A DNA stretch of 64,000 bases from an uncultured Bacteroidales bacterium (GCA_902771935.1 CACXYM010000001.1:55242-119241), one strand, 5' to 3'; shown: positions 38,433-47,562, counted from the stretch's first letter. Numbers and translations are program-made. The notes: generated by a model not told the origin, from the sequence alone.

Positions 38433-39803
38433 CTAATTGGCTGCAAAAGCTTTATAGAATTCTGTGACGGCGATGATGCCTTTTTCCCAGACCTCGAGAT
38501 CCATGGATTCATTGGGTGAGTGAATGGCATTGGCTTCCAGTCCGAATCCCATGAGAATAGTCTTCACCCCGAGCACTCGTTCGAAGTCGGAAATAATAGG
38601 AATACTTCCGCCTCTTCGTGCGGCCAATGGTCTTTTACCGAAAGCGATTTCAAAGCCTTTCTCTGCGGCTTTATAAGCGGGAATATCTATTGGGCAGACA
38701 TATCCCTGTCCACCGTGCATTGGTGTTACTTTGACGCGCACCCCTTTAGGCGCGATGGTCTGCATATAATCGGCAAAAGCGTCACTTATCTGTTGGTGGT
38801 TTTGATTAGCTACGAGTCGGCAGCTGACTTTGGCAAATGCTTTTGACGGCAGGACGGTTTTGCTTCCTTCGCCAGTATATCCACCCCATATACCGCAGAC
38901 GTCAAATGAAGGCCTGCAAGAGTTGCGTTCAAGCGTAGAATATCCTACCTCGCCAAAGACGTCGTCCACATCGATAGCCTTGTTATACGTCTGTTGCGAG
39001 AACGGTATCTGCGCTATCATATCACGTTCAGCCTGAGGGATAGGCAGCACGTCGTCATAGAAGCCCGGGATAGTGATACGGCCGTCCTTATCCACCACCT
39101 TTGCAAGCATTTCGCACAAGGCATTAATCGGATTCTTTACCGCTCCGCCGAAATGGCCGCTGTGTAAGTCACGATTGGGTCCGTCCACTTCGATTTCCCA
39201 GTACGCGAGTCCACGGAGTCCGGTGGTGATAGAGGGTGTGTCCTTCCCAATCATAGAGGTATCGCTGACTAAGATGATATCGCACTTGAGCAAGTCCTTG
39301 TGCTCCTCGATAAAAGCCTCCAGTGAAGGCGACCCGATTTCTTCCTCTCCTTCAAAGATGAACTTCACGTTGCAGTTCATTAAGCCTTCACGCACGAGGT
39401 ACTCGAACGCCTTAGCTTGAATCATAGCTTGGCCTTTGTCATCATCTGCACCGCGACCATAATAGCGTCCGTTTCGCACTTCGGGCTCCCATGGGTTAGA
39501 CTGCCATTGTTCGAGTGGTTCGATTGGCATTACGTCGTAATGGGCGTAGACCAACACGGTTGGTGGTTGGTGGTTTGTGGTTTGTGGTTTGTATTCGGCA
39601 TAGACGAAAGGGTTGCCTTTTGAGGGCATTATCTCGGCTTTTTGGCAACCGGCTTTGAGCAATAGTTCTTTCCATCTTTGCGCACAACGGAGCATATCTT
39701 GGTGATGCTCAGGTTGACAACTGACGGAAGGAATACGGATAAGACTTGCCCACTCTTCCATAAAACGCGCCCTATTGGCTGCAATGTAATCAGTAATAGT
39801 CAT
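38433..39803 (-). CDS. M20 family dipeptidase
   Basis: 456 residues from ATG 39803 (MTITDYIAANRARFMEEW); the longer frame upstream crosses the promoter. Zinc-dependent peptidase. Visible: VLVYAHYDVMPIEPLEQW (metal His and the Asp two residues on), GRGADDDKGQAM (bridging Asp), FIFEGEEEIGSPSLEAFIEEH (catalytic Glu-Glu), LVSDTSMIGKD and RRGGSIPIISDFERVLG (C-terminal ligand region). Dimerisation insert between. Length fits the M20 dipeptidase branch. A heptamer repeat is translated as QTTNHQPPT between YAEYKP and VLVYAHYD. Cytosolic; hydrolyses di- or short peptides. Confidence 0.92.
   Translation of the reverse strand: MTITDYIAANRARFMEEWASLIRIPSVSCQPEHHQDMLRCAQRWKELLLKAGCQKAEIMPSKGNPFVYAEYKPQTTNHQPPTVLVYAHYDVMPIEPLEQWQSNPWEPEVRNGRYYGRGADDDKGQAMIQAKAFEYLVREGLMNCNVKFIFEGEEEIGSPSLEAFIEEHKDLLKCDIILVSDTSMIGKDTPSITTGLRGLAYWEIEVDGPNRDLHSGHFGGAVKNPINALCEMLAKVVDKDGRITIPGFYDDVLPIPQAERDMIAQIPFSQQTYNKAIDVDDVFGEVGYSTLERNSCRPSFDVCGIWGGYTGEGSKTVLPSKAFAKVSCRLVANQNHQQISDAFADYMQTIAPKGVRVKVTPMHGGQGYVCPIDIPAYKAAEKGFEIAFGKRPLAARRGGSIPIISDFERVLGVKTILMGFGLEANAIHSPNESMDLEVWEKGIIAVTEFYKAFAAN
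39558..39592. repeat. Heptamer array inside the M20 peptidase gene
   Basis: Plus strand: CGGTTGG, TGGTTGG, TGGTTTG, TGGTTTG, TGGTTTG. Read in frame on the minus strand as KPQTTNHQPPT. Confidence 0.9.
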
Positions 39804-39821
39804 ATGAATCAATTTATGCTG

Positions 39822-39853
39822 CAAAAGTACTACTTTTTTTTGATTTACGCAAG
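39822..39853 (-). promoter_or_regulatory. Promoter of the M20 peptidase / recQ unit
   Basis: Minus strand: CTTG (39853-39850), 20-bp spacer, TACTTTTG (39829-39822), 18 bp before the ATG. It is back to back with the plus-strand promoter at 39870. Confidence 0.8.
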
Positions 39854-39869
39854 AAAAATTATGAAATAA

Positions 39870-39901
39870 TTTGTACATGTGATTAAAAAGTTGTATCTTT
39901 G
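39870..39901 (+). promoter_or_regulatory. Promoter of the GH13 / transporter operon
   Basis: TTTG (39870-39873), 20-bp spacer, TATCTTTG (39894-39901), 24 bp before the ATG at 39926. Confidence 0.85.
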
Positions 39902-39925
39902 CGCCCGAATTAACTAATATGCCTT

Positions 39926-41899
39926 ATGAGAAAAACACTTTTTTTGTTATGTGCAAGCCTGTTTTTGGTGTGCTGTCAGCCTAATCCGTATGATTCAGTA
40001 GCTGTGGGCGAACCAATTATGCCGATTCGCATGTCGGGTTCCTGTCAAGAGATTGTTTTAACCGATTATGTGCCGACGCTGACCGGTGTTGACGAAGACG
40101 GAATATTAGGCAACGATATCATGTCATCAATGCTCATTGAGAATGACGGTACGATCGGTTCGATAGAGTTGGGGGCAGGAGGCATTCCTCTCAGTATAGC
40201 CGTGCTCCCGAATAAGCCCTTGCGTACCGGTATGCTGACTACCGGCAGCAAAGGATTTAGTGTATCTATTCATGTGCCGTCCCCAGACGCACAGGTGGTG
40301 GCCTATATTCAAAATATTCGTGTTCCAGCCAAGTATATCAGCAATGATGGCGATGGTAACTACACGATTTACAATTCGCAGAGATTCAAAGGTCGTTCAT
40401 TTATGCGCGTTTATGCAGCCGATGAGACGAATCTGTTTAATGACCTGCTTATTCCTCTCCAGGACGGCAGACCGGTTTTAGATGCAGCTCAATTAACCCG
40501 TCATGATGCAGAAGGTCAAGTGCTTTATTCGTTGATGGTAGACCGTTTTGCGAATGGCAATCCCAATAACGACTGGAAAATGCGTTCTCCGGAAGTGTTG
40601 GACATTGTGGATTATCAAGGCGGTGATTTTGCCGGTATCACGCAGAAGATAGAGGAAGGCTTCTTCGACAGTTTGGGTGTGAATACGATATGGATTTCAC
40701 CTATTACCCAAAACCCTTGGGACGCATGGGGCAGATATGAGTTTAAGAATGGCAATAAATGGGACCCGAGTAAGAAATACACGAAATTCAGCGGTTACCA
40801 TGGTTATTGGCCTATCTACGCGACTCAATTAGATATTCGTTTCGGTACAGACGAAGAATTCCGCACGCTGTTGGCTACTGCGCACAAGCACAATATCAAT
40901 GTGATTTTGGACTATGTTGCAAACCATATGCATATTAACTCACCGACGTACAAACAGCACCCCGACTGGCACACGGACTCTATTCTGCCAGATGGTCGTC
41001 GTAACTTTGAGTTATGGGATGAGGCGCGCCTGACTACGTGGTTTGATGTACATATTCCTACGTTGGATTTGGAGCGTGAAGAAGTACGTGATGCTATGAC
41101 GGACTCCGCCATGTATTGGCTCGAGCATTTTGAGTTAGACGGTTTCCGTCACGACGCATGTAAGCATATTCCGGAGAGTTATTGGCGTGAGTTCACGCAG
41201 AAGCTGAAGACTCGTTTTCCGGGTCGTCCGATATGGATGATTGGTGAGACGTACGGTAGTCCGCAACTGATTAGTTCCTATGTCAAGACAGGAATGCTTA
41301 ATTCGCAATTCGACTTCAATATCTACTTTACTATTCGCGATGCATTAATAATGGGCAAGAGTTTTGAGACGATTAATGCGACGATATTAGAGTCGATGGC
41401 GGCTTATGGTTCTCATCACACGATGGGCAATATCAGCGGCAACCATGATCAGATACGCTTTGCGTCTATGGCAGGCGAAGCGATTAGTACCAACACGAAT
41501 GGTAAAGAGGAAGGTTGGACGACAGATATCGGCATTGGCAGAGCCGACTTGGCATACAACCGTGCTTTGAGTCAAGAAGTGCTGAATCTAACTATTCCGG
41601 GCGTTCCGTGTATCTACCAAGGCGATGAATATGCGGAAGTTGGTGGTAATGATCCGGACAACCGTCACATGATGAAATTTGACGGATTGAGCGAAGAGCA
41701 GGAAGCTTTCCGCGAGAAAGTGCGCCACTATATTGAACTTCGCCGCACGAATATGGCACTGATGTACGGCGATTATGTACCTGTGGTAGTAGAACCGGAT
41801 ACCTTAATATTTAAGCGCGTATATATGGGTCAAGGCGTTCAAGTAACCATAACTCGTAATGCAGAACCTACTGTTGAATTAATTACTAAAGAGAAATGA
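39926..41899 (+). CDS. GH13 alpha-amylase family lipoprotein (neopullulanase/cyclomaltodextrinase-like)
   Basis: 657 residues. The lipoprotein signal MRKTLFLLCASLFLVCCQPN places it at the outer membrane or in the periplasm. An N-terminal beta domain (to about residue 185) precedes the TIM barrel starting YSLMVDRFANGNPNNDW. GH13 regions are intact: DYVANHMH, ELDGFRHDACKH with the nucleophile Asp, MIGETYGS with the acid/base Glu, and GNISGNHDQIRF with the transition-state Asp. It hydrolyses alpha-glucans. It is the first gene of an operon with a sodium symporter, a secreted unknown and a second GH13 enzyme, and overlaps the symporter gene by 4 nt. Confidence 0.92.
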   Translation: MRKTLFLLCASLFLVCCQPNPYDSVAVGEPIMPIRMSGSCQEIVLTDYVPTLTGVDEDGILGNDIMSSMLIENDGTIGSIELGAGGIPLSIAVLPNKPLRTGMLTTGSKGFSVSIHVPSPDAQVVAYIQNIRVPAKYISNDGDGNYTIYNSQRFKGRSFMRVYAADETNLFNDLLIPLQDGRPVLDAAQLTRHDAEGQVLYSLMVDRFANGNPNNDWKMRSPEVLDIVDYQGGDFAGITQKIEEGFFDSLGVNTIWISPITQNPWDAWGRYEFKNGNKWDPSKKYTKFSGYHGYWPIYATQLDIRFGTDEEFRTLLATAHKHNINVILDYVANHMHINSPTYKQHPDWHTDSILPDGRRNFELWDEARLTTWFDVHIPTLDLEREEVRDAMTDSAMYWLEHFELDGFRHDACKHIPESYWREFTQKLKTRFPGRPIWMIGETYGSPQLISSYVKTGMLNSQFDFNIYFTIRDALIMGKSFETINATILESMAAYGSHHTMGNISGNHDQIRFASMAGEAISTNTNGKEEGWTTDIGIGRADLAYNRALSQEVLNLTIPGVPCIYQGDEYAEVGGNDPDNRHMMKFDGLSEEQEAFREKVRHYIELRRTNMALMYGDYVPVVVEPDTLIFKRVYMGQGVQVTITRNAEPTVELITKEK

Positions 41900-43248
41900 C
41901 AGAACACAAGACTCCCTCGTTTTCATCGAAAGTAGGACTCATTTTAGCCACTGCAGGTAGTGCTGTCGGTTTGGGTAACATATGGAAATTTCCGTACGAA
42001 GCCGGTCAAAGTGGCGGCGGTGCATTTTTAATTGTCTATTTGATATGCTGCCTGCTATTCGGTTTACCCATGCTGATGACGGAGTTGTACATTGGTAAAC
42101 AGTCACAAAAGAGCGCATACGGTGCATTCCGTAAATTAAGTAACAATAACAGATGGCAGTGGATGAGTTGGGTATGTATCATAACTGCGTTGCTGATTAC
42201 GGGATTCTACTTCGAAGTGACCGGATGGTGTTTCCACTATTTATTTGCAGCTATAGGCAATTCCTTCAAGGGCATGACGGCTGTAACAATGCAAACACAT
42301 TTTGCGCAACTGATGAGCAACAAATGGGCTCTGTTCGGCTACAGTATGATCGCCGTTGTTGCGACTGCAGGTGTACTATGGTTCGATGTGAACAAAGGCA
42401 TTGAGCGGTTGAGTAAGATATTGATGCCCCTGCTGTTAGTGATGATGATTCTGATGGTCATCCGAGTGTTGATGTTGGATGGTAGCCACAAGGGGTTGGA
42501 GTTCTTCTTCAAGGTGGACTTCTCCAAAATAACTCCGAATACGGTATTGGCCGCTTTGGGTCAGTGCTTCTTGAGTTTGTCTGTAGGTTTGGGTGCGCTG
42601 ATTACCTATGGCGCGTATATGCAAAAGTCACAAAACATCACCGCGACGTCGCTGCAAGTGGTTATACTGGACACGGCAGTAGCGGTTTTAGCGGGAATGA
42701 TTATTTTCCCGGCGGTATTTGCTTTTGGGGTCAATCCTGCGGAAGGTCCTCAGTTGGTCTTCGTAGTGCTGCCGGCGATCTTTGAGAAGATGTCCTTTGC
42801 GTGGTTGAGCGGTGTATTCTTCTTCCTTCTGCTGTGCATAGCAGCCATCACGTCCACTATATCGCTGATGGAGGTTATTGTGGCCTTTATCAACGAAGCG
42901 ACCGCCAAGACACGCCATCCGCTCAACAGACACAAGTCCGTTATCATCGTTTCCGCAATGATTATGTTGACGATTGGCGCATGTGTTTTCCGCGAGGAGA
43001 TTTTCAACTGGTCAGACGACTTTACAGCGAATATACTGATACCGCTCAACGCATTGGCAATGACCATTTTTGTAGGATGGTTCCTTCCGAAAAAAGATTT
43101 GCTTGAAGAGTTCGGAAAAGAAAAGGGATTCAAGCACTATTTTGCGCTATGCTATCTGCAAATAGTACGCTATTTTATTCCACTGACGATTGTCATCATC
43201 TTCCTTAACGGATTAGGTTTGTGGGATGCTATACAGAAACTATTTTAA
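41896..43248 (+). CDS. Sodium-dependent transporter, NSS/SNF family
   Basis: 450 residues with about 11-12 membrane helices. The N-terminal helix KVGLILATAGSAVGLGNIWKFPYEAGQSGGGAF is the NSS signature with the substrate and sodium site, and GAYMQKSQN, LGQCFLSLSVGLGALITYG match helices 6-7 of LeuT-type carriers. Substrates of the bacterial family are amino acids or amines, so its position between two alpha-glucan hydrolases is unexpected; the sequence gives no sugar-transport motif. The start ATG overlaps the stop of the amylase gene (ATGA), giving translational coupling. It acts in the cytoplasmic membrane. Confidence 0.92.
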   Translation: MTEHKTPSFSSKVGLILATAGSAVGLGNIWKFPYEAGQSGGGAFLIVYLICCLLFGLPMLMTELYIGKQSQKSAYGAFRKLSNNNRWQWMSWVCIITALLITGFYFEVTGWCFHYLFAAIGNSFKGMTAVTMQTHFAQLMSNKWALFGYSMIAVVATAGVLWFDVNKGIERLSKILMPLLLVMMILMVIRVLMLDGSHKGLEFFFKVDFSKITPNTVLAALGQCFLSLSVGLGALITYGAYMQKSQNITATSLQVVILDTAVAVLAGMIIFPAVFAFGVNPAEGPQLVFVVLPAIFEKMSFAWLSGVFFFLLLCIAAITSTISLMEVIVAFINEATAKTRHPLNRHKSVIIVSAMIMLTIGACVFREEIFNWSDDFTANILIPLNALAMTIFVGWFLPKKDLLEEFGKEKGFKHYFALCYLQIVRYFIPLTIVIIFLNGLGLWDAIQKLF

Positions 43249-43267
43249 CCACACAAAATATTACATT

Positions 43268-43882
43268 ATGAGAAAAATCATGACTATCGCTGCCCTGATG
43301 CTGGCAGTAAGTACGTTCGCCCTCAATCCTATCACGCTTGACGGCAAGTTCAATGTAAAAAAAGCAAAAGGTACCTTTGCTCTGTTTGAAGGTATCGACT
43401 GGAGCCAAACTCAAGTCGGCAGTATCGATGACGGCGTATTTGAGCGTGGCAGTCTGTCACTCCCTGAGTACCTGCAGAAACAAGATGAGACAAAGATTGC
43501 CGAAGGCAAACCTGAAGACGCCAACTTCAGTAAGGACTGGCCTATGATGCAACAAGAGTCCGACGAGATGTTCAAGAAATGCTGGAACGGCGAGTTCAAG
43601 AAAGGTATGCAACTCACCCGCAACGCTGCCGAGGCACAATATCGTCTGCGCGTAGTGGCTACCGGTCTGGACTTCGGTAACACAGCCGGTTCTGTTTTTG
43701 GTTGGGGTAATGCCGGAGGCGCTATCATCGTGGGCGTTATTGAACTGAGTGACATCAATACCGGTGATATCGTGGCTACCTTCAAGATGAACCACATACA
43801 AGGTAATCCCGGTTTGACCGAGCGCATGCGCCTCATTGCCCTTATGGCACAGATTGTGGACGAAATTGAAGACGTTTATTAA
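43268..43882 (+). CDS. Secreted protein of unknown family
   Basis: 204 residues from ATG 43268 (MRKIMTIAALMLAVSTFA, signal peptide, cleavage near ALN); the longer frame that begins inside the transporter gene lacks a signal peptide at its start and is rejected. Mature part: GTFALFEGIDWSQTQVG, SKDWPMMQQESDEMFKKCWN, then a Gly-rich AGSVFGWGNAGGAIIVGVIEL and DTGDIVATF-like NTGDIVATFKMNHIQGNPG. It has one Cys only. It lies between the transporter (19 bp) and the second GH13 lipoprotein (11 bp). I cannot assign a function; periplasmic or surface location is likely. Confidence 0.75.
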   Translation: MRKIMTIAALMLAVSTFALNPITLDGKFNVKKAKGTFALFEGIDWSQTQVGSIDDGVFERGSLSLPEYLQKQDETKIAEGKPEDANFSKDWPMMQQESDEMFKKCWNGEFKKGMQLTRNAAEAQYRLRVVATGLDFGNTAGSVFGWGNAGGAIIVGVIELSDINTGDIVATFKMNHIQGNPGLTERMRLIALMAQIVDEIEDVY

Positions 43883-43893
43883 TTATTTTTGAT

Positions 43894-45240
43894 ATGAGAA
43901 ATACCCTATTTTTAGCCTTGGCGACTGTACTGCTGGTAGGATGTACCGCCAAGCAGCCGAGTCGCCATCCCGAATGGTCTTATAACAGTACTATTTATGA
44001 ACTGAATACGCGTCAAGCGACACCGGAAGGTACGTTTGCCGCTGCAGAAACATTGCTGCCCGAATTGCGTGAAAACGGCGTGGATATCATCTGGGTGATG
44101 CCCTGTCAGCCGATTGGTGTGATGACTCGCAAAGGCACATTAGGCAGTTACTACTCTATCAAAGACTACTGCGCTATCAATCCAGAGTTCGGTACTCGCG
44201 CAGACTTTGAACATTTCCTCAAGACGGCGCACGATTTGGGCTTCAAGGTTATTCTCGACTGGGTAGCCAACCATACGGCTCCGGATAGTGAGTGGACTAA
44301 GAACGACGGCTGGCACTATCGTGATAGTTTGGGTAACCTGGTGGTTCAATACGACTGGACAGATATCAGCAAACTCAACTACGACAACCAAGACATGCGC
44401 AACGAGATGCTCCGTTGCATGCACTGGTGGATGGATAGTATTGGCATTGACGGCTTCCGTTGCGACGTAGCAGGCGAAGTGCCGGTAGATTTCTGGAACT
44501 GGGCAATGGCAGACCTGCGCAAGACGCATCCCGATATGTTCACCCTGGCAGAAGATGAAGACAAAGCAGACGCGCTCACCGAAAGTGCATTCGATATGTA
44601 TTACGGCTGGACGCTGCATTTTATGATGAATGAAGTGGCGCAAGGTAAAAAGAGCGTCGAAGACTTGTGGAAATACTTTGCTAAATGTGATACAACCATT
44701 CGCCCGGAAGCTATCCGTATGAACTTCATCACCAACCACGACGAGAACTCTTGGAAAGGAACCGCTTACGAACGCATGGGAGATGGCGCGGACTTATTTG
44801 CTGCATTCACTTATGTTGTACCGGGAATGCCACTTATATACACCGGACAGTTAAGCGGTAACAACCACCGTTTGGAGTTCTTTGAGAAAGACCTCATTGA
44901 TAAAGACGAGGCACACGCACAAGCTAAGTTGTACAAGTACCTGAATACACTCCGTAAAGAAAATCCTGCTTTGTGGAGCAACGAAAAAGGTGCACCTATG
45001 TTACGTATTCCGGCAGATAACGATAAGATTTTTGCATGTATTCGCCCGCTGACTACATGTCCAAAATGCCAAAACACTGTCATCGCAGTTATGAACATGT
45101 CGTCAGAGCTACAAGTAGTTACCCTTGATCTGACGGGCTATGAGGGCAAATACAATTGCTGCTGCGGTAAAAAGGTTGAGTTGGCTCCATCTCATACGAT
45201 AGAACTTAAGCCGTGGAGCTGGAAGATTTATACGAAATAA
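43894..45240 (+). CDS. Second GH13 alpha-amylase family lipoprotein
   Basis: 448 residues with a lipoprotein signal (MRNTLFLALATVLLVGCTAK, lipobox LVGC). The barrel starts early (SYNSTIYELNTRQATPEGTF), with no N-terminal beta domain. GH13 regions: LDWVANHTAP, GIDGFRCDVAGEVP (nucleophile Asp), FTLAEDEDKADA (acid/base Glu), NFITNHDENSW. The C-terminal beta domain contains CPKCQN and a CCCGKK cluster, unusual for the family and perhaps disulfide-bonded or metal-binding. The enzyme would act on short alpha-glucans or glucosides in the periplasm or at the surface. It is the last gene of the operon and is followed by a strong terminator. Confidence 0.9.
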   Translation: MRNTLFLALATVLLVGCTAKQPSRHPEWSYNSTIYELNTRQATPEGTFAAAETLLPELRENGVDIIWVMPCQPIGVMTRKGTLGSYYSIKDYCAINPEFGTRADFEHFLKTAHDLGFKVILDWVANHTAPDSEWTKNDGWHYRDSLGNLVVQYDWTDISKLNYDNQDMRNEMLRCMHWWMDSIGIDGFRCDVAGEVPVDFWNWAMADLRKTHPDMFTLAEDEDKADALTESAFDMYYGWTLHFMMNEVAQGKKSVEDLWKYFAKCDTTIRPEAIRMNFITNHDENSWKGTAYERMGDGADLFAAFTYVVPGMPLIYTGQLSGNNHRLEFFEKDLIDKDEAHAQAKLYKYLNTLRKENPALWSNEKGAPMLRIPADNDKIFACIRPLTTCPKCQNTVIAVMNMSSELQVVTLDLTGYEGKYNCCCGKKVELAPSHTIELKPWSWKIYTK

Positions 45241-45261
45241 ATCGCATTACGTTTTAAAGCA

Positions 45262-45297
45262 AACAGGCCGCCGAGAAATCGACGGTCTGTTGTTTTT
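45262..45297. terminator. Bidirectional intrinsic terminator between the GH13 operon and rng
   Basis: AACAGGCCGCCG, AGAAAT, CGACGGTCTGTT then TGTTTTTAA on the plus strand. It sits between convergent genes. Confidence 0.8.
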
Positions 45298-46903
45298 AAC
45301 TTTTCTCACTATCCTCTTTGGGAAGCTCGAGTAATTCGCCTTTTCGGGAGTAGAATTTAGTTTCTAACATCCCAAGTGATTGATTTTCTTGCACGCGAAC
45401 GCCATACTTCTTAAACCATTTTGCCGAGAGGCGTCTAAAGATGGAACCTCTTGTTACATAAGCATATACAAAAGGATGCAGATGCACACGTATTCCACGT
45501 CCGAAATGCTCACACATATGAGCAATCTGCTCTTCGACTTGGTCCGTAAACAACAACGTTGGCTGCACTTTGCCTTTGCCCAAACACATGGGGCAGACTT
45601 CTGTCACATTCACTTCCACCGCAGGGCGCACACGCTGGCGAGTGATTTGCATCAATCCGAACTTGCTAAGAGGAAGGACATTATGCTTCGCGCGATCATT
45701 GGCCATTAGTTGGCACATATGCCGATACAACTGGTCTTGATGTTCCTTGGAATCCATATCGACAAAGTCAATAATGATAATTCCTCCGATATCGCGCAGA
45801 CGAAGTTGGTGAACAATCTCGTCGGCGGCTAGCATATTATACTGGAAAGCATTTTCCTCGTGGTCCTCATACAATTTCTTTGACCCCGTATTCACATCTA
45901 TCGCGAACAATGCTTCCGTGCGGTCTATTACCAAATATCCGCCGTTCTTAAAGCCGACTGTGCGACCCAAGCCCGTCTTCAGCTGGCGGGTGATGTCAAA
46001 CTTGTCAAAGATTGGTTCTTTGCCTTTGTATTTCTTTACAATCTTTACGCTTTCAGGCGCGATCAGTTCTACGTATTCACGAACGTCTTCGTAGATAGCA
46101 TCGTCATTTACCTGAATACTGGCAAACTCCGGAGAGAATACATCGCGCAGAATACCTATTGTGCGGCCGAGCTCTTCGCTCACTAATCGCACCTCTGCGT
46201 CTTTACTCTTCGATGGCGGCAATTCCTTTTCCTTCGGCTTTTGCAGCGTACGAATGGTCTCTTCCCATCGCTTAACCAGAATACGTAACTCGTTGTCTAA
46301 TTCAGCAACACGTTTGTCTTCAGCTACCGTACGGACAATCACACCATAACCTGATGGCTTAATGGATTGCACCAACTGTTTGAGGCGGCTGCGTTCAGAC
46401 TCACGCTTAATCTTAGAGCTCACCATCACTTTCTCAGCGAAAGGAATAAGCACCATGTTGCGACCGGCGATACTCAGTTCGGCTGTCAATCGCGGACCCT
46501 TCGTGTTAATAGGCTCTTTGCTTACTTGAACAAGCAGCATGTCACCTACTTTAACATAGTCCGCGATCTGACCTTCTTTACCCACTTCTTTTTGGTGTTG
46601 TACGCGGGACATCGAAGGCAGCTTACGACGGTCACTAACGGCTTTGGTAAGGTAATCTTTGAGAGTTAGATACTGAGAACCTAAATCCAGATAGTGTAGA
46701 AAAGCTTCTTTTTCATGACCTACGTCCACAAACACAGCATTTAAAGCAGGCATCACTTTTTTCACCCGACCATAGTAGATGTTACCTACCGCAAAATTAT
46801 CCACATCGCGTTTCTCGCGAGTAATCTCTTGTAAGCGGTCATCTTCAGTCAGAGCGATAGCGATTTCTTGTGGTTGTACGTCGATAATCAATTCGCTTTT
46901 CAT
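45296..46903 (-). CDS. rng: Ribonuclease G/E family endoribonuclease
   Basis: 535 residues. The S1-like domain is at the N-terminus (NIYYGRVKKVMPALNAVFVDVGHEKEAFLHY), followed by RNase H-like and DNase I-like parts: TVGFKNGGYLVIDRTEALFAIDVNTG (catalytic Asp in AIDVNTG), IIIIDFVDMDSKEHQ (second catalytic Asp), and the VCPMCLGKG zinc-link Cys-x2-Cys. There is no long C-terminal scaffold as in RNase E. It cleaves single-stranded AU-rich RNA in rRNA maturation and mRNA decay. Transcribed in the same direction after HU and the small basic ribosomal-type peptide. Confidence 0.95.
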   Translation of the reverse strand: MKSELIIDVQPQEIAIALTEDDRLQEITREKRDVDNFAVGNIYYGRVKKVMPALNAVFVDVGHEKEAFLHYLDLGSQYLTLKDYLTKAVSDRRKLPSMSRVQHQKEVGKEGQIADYVKVGDMLLVQVSKEPINTKGPRLTAELSIAGRNMVLIPFAEKVMVSSKIKRESERSRLKQLVQSIKPSGYGVIVRTVAEDKRVAELDNELRILVKRWEETIRTLQKPKEKELPPSKSKDAEVRLVSEELGRTIGILRDVFSPEFASIQVNDDAIYEDVREYVELIAPESVKIVKKYKGKEPIFDKFDITRQLKTGLGRTVGFKNGGYLVIDRTEALFAIDVNTGSKKLYEDHEENAFQYNMLAADEIVHQLRLRDIGGIIIIDFVDMDSKEHQDQLYRHMCQLMANDRAKHNVLPLSKFGLMQITRQRVRPAVEVNVTEVCPMCLGKGKVQPTLLFTDQVEEQIAHMCEHFGRGIRVHLHPFVYAYVTRGSIFRRLSAKWFKKYGVRVQENQSLGMLETKFYSRKGELLELPKEDSEKS

Positions 46904-47022
46904 GATTCAATATGTCAAAAAAAAAGGCCTTGTAGCCAACCGTCTTGCGCCCCAAAACAGTCTTCGCCACAAAGCCCAAGTTAATACTAATCGTCTATAG
47001 CCTATAGGTCTATAAACTAAGC

Positions 47023-47112
47023 CTACTTATGCTTATGACGATTCTTACGCAAACGTTTTTTACGTTTGTGGGTAGACATCTTATGTCTCTTATGTTTCTT
47101 TCCGTTTGGCAT
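47023..47112 (-). CDS. Very small basic ribosome-associated peptide (AURKAIP1/COX24-like, bS22-type)
   Basis: 29 residues: MPNGKKHKRHKMSTHKRKKR and then LRKNRHKHK. About two thirds of the residues are Lys, Arg or His. Peptides with this pattern are present in nearly all Bacteroidota and carry the AURKAIP1/COX24 motif of mitochondrial mS38, to which bacterial bS22 corresponds; ribosome binding is therefore likely. ATG at 47112, TAG at 47023. It lies 31 bp downstream of the HU gene and upstream of rng on the same strand. Confidence 0.85.
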   Translation of the reverse strand: MPNGKKHKRHKMSTHKRKKRLRKNRHKHK

Positions 47113-47143
47113 AAAACAGGATGTTTAATGGTTGTTTCTATTA

Positions 47144-47416
47144 TTATTGTAATGCTTTCGTGAAGTCTGGTGAAGGTTTGAAGGATACTACCTTGTGCTC
47201 AGGAACTAAGATAGACGTGTTCTTCGAGATGTTACGGGCCAATTTCTCCTTGCGCACCTTGAAGTTAAACGTGCCAAAACCGCGGAGAAATACTGCCTCC
47301 TCTTCCGCTATGGACTTCTTAATACTGCTCATAGCTGAATCCAGAATGCCTTGGATCGTTGCCTTATCCACACCTGTCTCACGAGCTACTTCATTTACAA
47401 GATCTGCTTTTGTCAT
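47144..47416 (-). CDS. HU-family DNA-binding protein
   Basis: 90 residues from ATG 47416 (MTKADLVNEVARETGVDK). The HU/IHF fold is complete: N-terminal helices, then VFLRGFGTFNFKVRKEKLARN (the signature GFGTF and the basic beta arms) and VPEHKVVSFKPSPDF. Pro-containing arm intercalates in DNA in this family and bends it. The longer frame beginning at 47464 lies in the leader and is rejected. Promoter-like elements at 47462-47491 have a short, 18-bp spacer. Upstream is the divergent mutY. Confidence 0.95.
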   Translation of the reverse strand: MTKADLVNEVARETGVDKATIQGILDSAMSSIKKSIAEEEAVFLRGFGTFNFKVRKEKLARNISKNTSILVPEHKVVSFKPSPDFTKALQ

Positions 47417-47461
47417 AATATTTCTTTTTAAATTATTTCTCAAAAAACGCAAAATCGGCTG

Positions 47462-47491
47462 CAAAATTAGTATAATTTTTTGATATACAAA
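47462..47491 (-). promoter_or_regulatory. Probable HU promoter (short spacer)
   Basis: Minus strand: TTTG (47491-47488), 18-bp spacer, TAATTTTG (47469-47462). The spacer is 2 bp shorter than in the other promoters of the window. Confidence 0.6.
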
Positions 47492-47532
47492 AGTTTTTGC
47501 AAAAAAAAATTCGTTTTTCCATATTTTTTTTG

Positions 47533-47540
47533 TAATTTTG
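47533..47540 (+). promoter_or_regulatory. -7 box of the probable mutY promoter
   Basis: TAATTTTG at 47533-47540, 23 bp before the ATG. No TTTG occurs at the right distance upstream (only ATTC or TTCG), so this is a weak match. Confidence 0.5.
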
Positions 47541-47562
47541 CAGCCTCAATGGGACAAAATCT

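Noticed and set aside
46904-47022. Palindrome TATAGCCTATAGGTCTATA as terminator or operator
   Set aside because: Low stability, no T-run, and no further copy in the window; probably chance in AT-rich DNA.
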